The notes under the pieces are model-generated. The model was not told the DNA's origin. It did no database searches and worked only from the letters and a program-made list of their open reading frames with translations. A stretch of 5,919 bases of DNA, from contig DASTPP010000124.1 of assembly GCA_035762175.1 (NCBI GenBank), forward strand, positions 1 to 5,919, read 5' to 3'. Shown here piece by piece: positions 5,709 to 5,919 of this stretch (positions within the stretch are counted from its first letter, which is position 1; the number at the start of each line of letters is the position of its first letter). Origin of the DNA: DASTPP01 sp035762175 (GTDB lineage: Bacteria; Myxococcota_A; Polyangia; Polyangiales; Polyangiaceae). The translations under genes and the position numbers were made by a program.

Positions 5709-5919
5709 GTGCCGAACAATTTCGTTTTTCTACGAACATTTACCCTCGTCGCCCTCGCGGGCCCCGCCGCCTTCGCCCAGCCCCGGCCGGCCCCCCCGCC
5801 CGACGACGACGTCGAGGTGCCGGCCGCGCCCCCGCCCGGGCCCCGCCCCGCGCCGGCGCCGCCGCGGCCCGACGCGGCCGCGCCGCCCGCCCCGCCCGCC
5901 GGGGGCGCCGCGACCGCGG
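5709..5919 (+). CDS. Exported protein with Pro/Ala-rich N-terminus, truncated by window end
   Basis: Seventy codons are visible from the GTG at 5709, which has GGAG (5697-5700) 8 bases upstream. The signal peptide is FVFLRTFTLVALAGPAAFA with probable cleavage AFA|Q at about residue 23. After it comes a disordered Pro/Ala/Asp-rich stretch (PPPDDDVEVP, then Pro/Ala runs) to the window edge. Such N-terminal segments precede folded domains in many myxobacterial outer-membrane proteins, including beta-barrels, but no domain is visible and I assign no function. The first ten codons (AAC AAT TTC GTT TTT CTA CGA ACA TTT) are strikingly A/T-rich compared with the rest, which favours low mRNA structure at the start. 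It lies in the same direction as the two genes before it and is likely part of the same envelope operon. Confidence 0.75.
   Translation, partial: MPNNFVFLRTFTLVALAGPAAFAQPRPAPPPDDDVEVPAAPPPGPRPAPAPPRPDAAAPPAPPAGGAATA

Overview
This is a window of roughly 75% G+C DNA, most likely from a myxobacterium or relative (Myxococcota, perhaps Polyangia). The evidence is the extreme G+C at third codon positions, the GTG and TTG starts, lipoproteins with Gly/Ser/Ala-rich linkers and Cys-rich tails, and a surplus of small secreted proteins. The taxonomy is inference: no rRNA or marker gene is present. No tRNA, rRNA, CRISPR array, insertion sequence or phage gene was seen.

The left part (1-2458, minus strand) is a two-gene regulatory operon. 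A BlaI/MecI-type winged-helix repressor (2060-2458) is followed after 2 bases by a BlaR1-type membrane protein (2057 to beyond base 1). The second protein has the BlaR1 plan of three membrane helices, a cytoplasmic M56 zinc-protease domain with HELAH, a fourth helix and an extracytoplasmic penicillin-binding domain. However, its sensor domain looks like an FtsI/PBP2-type transpeptidase with complete SxxK, SxN and KTG motifs, not the class D beta-lactamase-like sensor of staphylococcal BlaR1. It reads as a cell-wall or beta-lactam sensor tied to its own repressor. No beta-lactamase gene lies nearby. An A/T-rich island at 2461-2505 carries an imperfect palindrome that is a good candidate for the BlaI operator.

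The middle part (2588-3863, plus strand) holds three small single genes: an acidic 86-residue protein of unknown function (possible winged helix), a 114-residue Cys-rich lipoprotein, and a 66-residue YezD/DUF2292-type protein with a TTG start and an A/T-rich promoter-like region. Spacers of 195-274 bases contain inverted repeats, terminator-like hairpins and one striking 14-bp palindrome.

The right part (4013-5919, plus strand) looks like an envelope operon. It has an exported PstS-like substrate-binding protein with a Cys-rich tail (TTG start behind a perfect GGAGG), a small Cys-rich lipoprotein one base downstream, and, after 87 bases, the start of an exported protein with a Pro/Ala-rich N-terminal segment that runs off the window. 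The likely theme is capture of a solute or ion at the envelope, but the ligand cannot be read from the sequence.
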